Below are positions 63,948-64,000 of a stretch of 64,000 bases of DNA, in pieces (within the stretch, counting starts at the first letter, position 1; each line of letters begins with the position of its first letter). This DNA is from Saprospiraceae bacterium (lineage in GTDB: Bacteria; Bacteroidota; Bacteroidia; Chitinophagales; Saprospiraceae): NCBI GenBank assembly GCA_020629315.1, contig JAHDDO010000003.1, positions 36,973-100,972 on the forward strand. The letters run 5' to 3'. The notes beneath the pieces were generated by a model, which was not told the DNA's origin, made no database searches, and worked only from the letters and a program-made list of their open reading frames with translations. The translations under genes and the position numbers were made by a program.

Positions 63948-64000
63948 CCCCGACGCTACGGTCGGAGGTTTTGAACCCTGACGCTACGGTCGGAGGTTTT
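63948..64000 (+). repeat. GC-rich tandem hairpin repeat (28-base unit), continuing past the window
   Basis: Unit 1 is 63948-63975 and unit 2 is 63976-64000, cut by the window edge. They share GACGCTACGGTCGGAGG and differ at one base (63951 C, 63979 T). Each forms a stem of CC-CCGAC with GTCGG-A-GG around a GCTACG loop and ends in TTTT, so each resembles an intrinsic terminator. The C-to-T change keeps pairing as a G-U pair. The composition differs sharply from the AT-rich flanks. Confidence 0.8.

Overview
The window is an AT-rich, gene-dense stretch from a member of the Bacteroidota, most likely a Saprospiria-like or similar gliding-clade organism. The evidence is a full-length SprA/Sov type IX secretion translocon gene, four or five secreted proteins with C-terminal type A (PNP...G.Y) or type B (gliding-associated) sorting domains, a MurF-alanine racemase fusion, a complete aerotolerance (bat) operon, Omp28, and many promoter boxes of the Bacteroidota type TAnnTTTG. 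No rRNA, tRNA, CRISPR array, insertion sequence, prophage or conventional mobile element was seen. The region reads as core chromosome.

Layout. 1-8.25 kb (minus strand): a decayed fragment at the left edge, then a periplasmic folding cluster (SurA-like PPIase, a SurA-N-like lipoprotein, a two-domain PPIase), MurF-Alr and PurD. 8.3-22.2 kb: ruvA, the 7.6-kb sprA, a convergent FMN glutamate-synthase-family gene, a XerC/D recombinase, an Ig-like lipoprotein, lptB and two small lipoproteins. 22.1-30.8 kb: an unknown secreted protein, then the bat operon (moxR, DUF58, membrane protein, batA, batB, batC, a short BatD-like gene, batD). 30.9-40.3 kb: a secreted metzincin protease, asnS with an overlapping PqqB-like hydrolase, an ECF-like sigma factor and uvrA. 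40.4-54 kb: secreted or surface proteins (sugar dehydrogenase with a CpeT-like lipoprotein, a SprB-repeat adhesin, a beta-helix protein, an M28 peptidase, an Ig-like T9SS cargo) mixed with truC, an RlmI-like methyltransferase, an alpha/beta hydrolase and a lipoprotein. 54-64 kb: a flavin / polyferredoxin / 2Fe-2S reductase electron-transfer group, a GT2 glycosyltransferase, an ABC-F protein, and a TlpA-DUF6029-Omp28 group. The window ends in a GC-rich tandem hairpin repeat.

How the genes fit together. Much of the window serves the cell envelope: SurA/PpiD-type chaperones fold outer-membrane proteins, LptB powers LPS export, MurF-Alr makes peptidoglycan precursors, SprA exports cargo through the outer membrane, and several cargo proteins for that route are encoded within 40 kb of it. 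The bat operon couples a MoxR AAA ATPase to membrane-anchored VWA proteins.

Most notable observations. (1) Several genes have a TAnnTTTG -7 box ending only 4-5 bases before the start codon, which predicts leaderless transcripts. (2) The MurF-Alr reading frame continues about 26 codons upstream of its only standard start, to an ATA that overlaps the purD stop. (3) A perfect 7-bp palindrome lies in front of the electron-transfer operon. (4) A terminator for the metalloprotease gene is encoded inside the 3' end of batD. (5) A terminator directly abuts the hydrolase start codon. (6) Tandem GC-rich hairpins begin right after the Omp28 stop. The functional systems themselves are mostly recognisable. 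The best candidates for under-described modules are the electron-transfer group (54.2-58.0 kb) and the TlpA/DUF6029/Omp28 group (60.7-63.9 kb).
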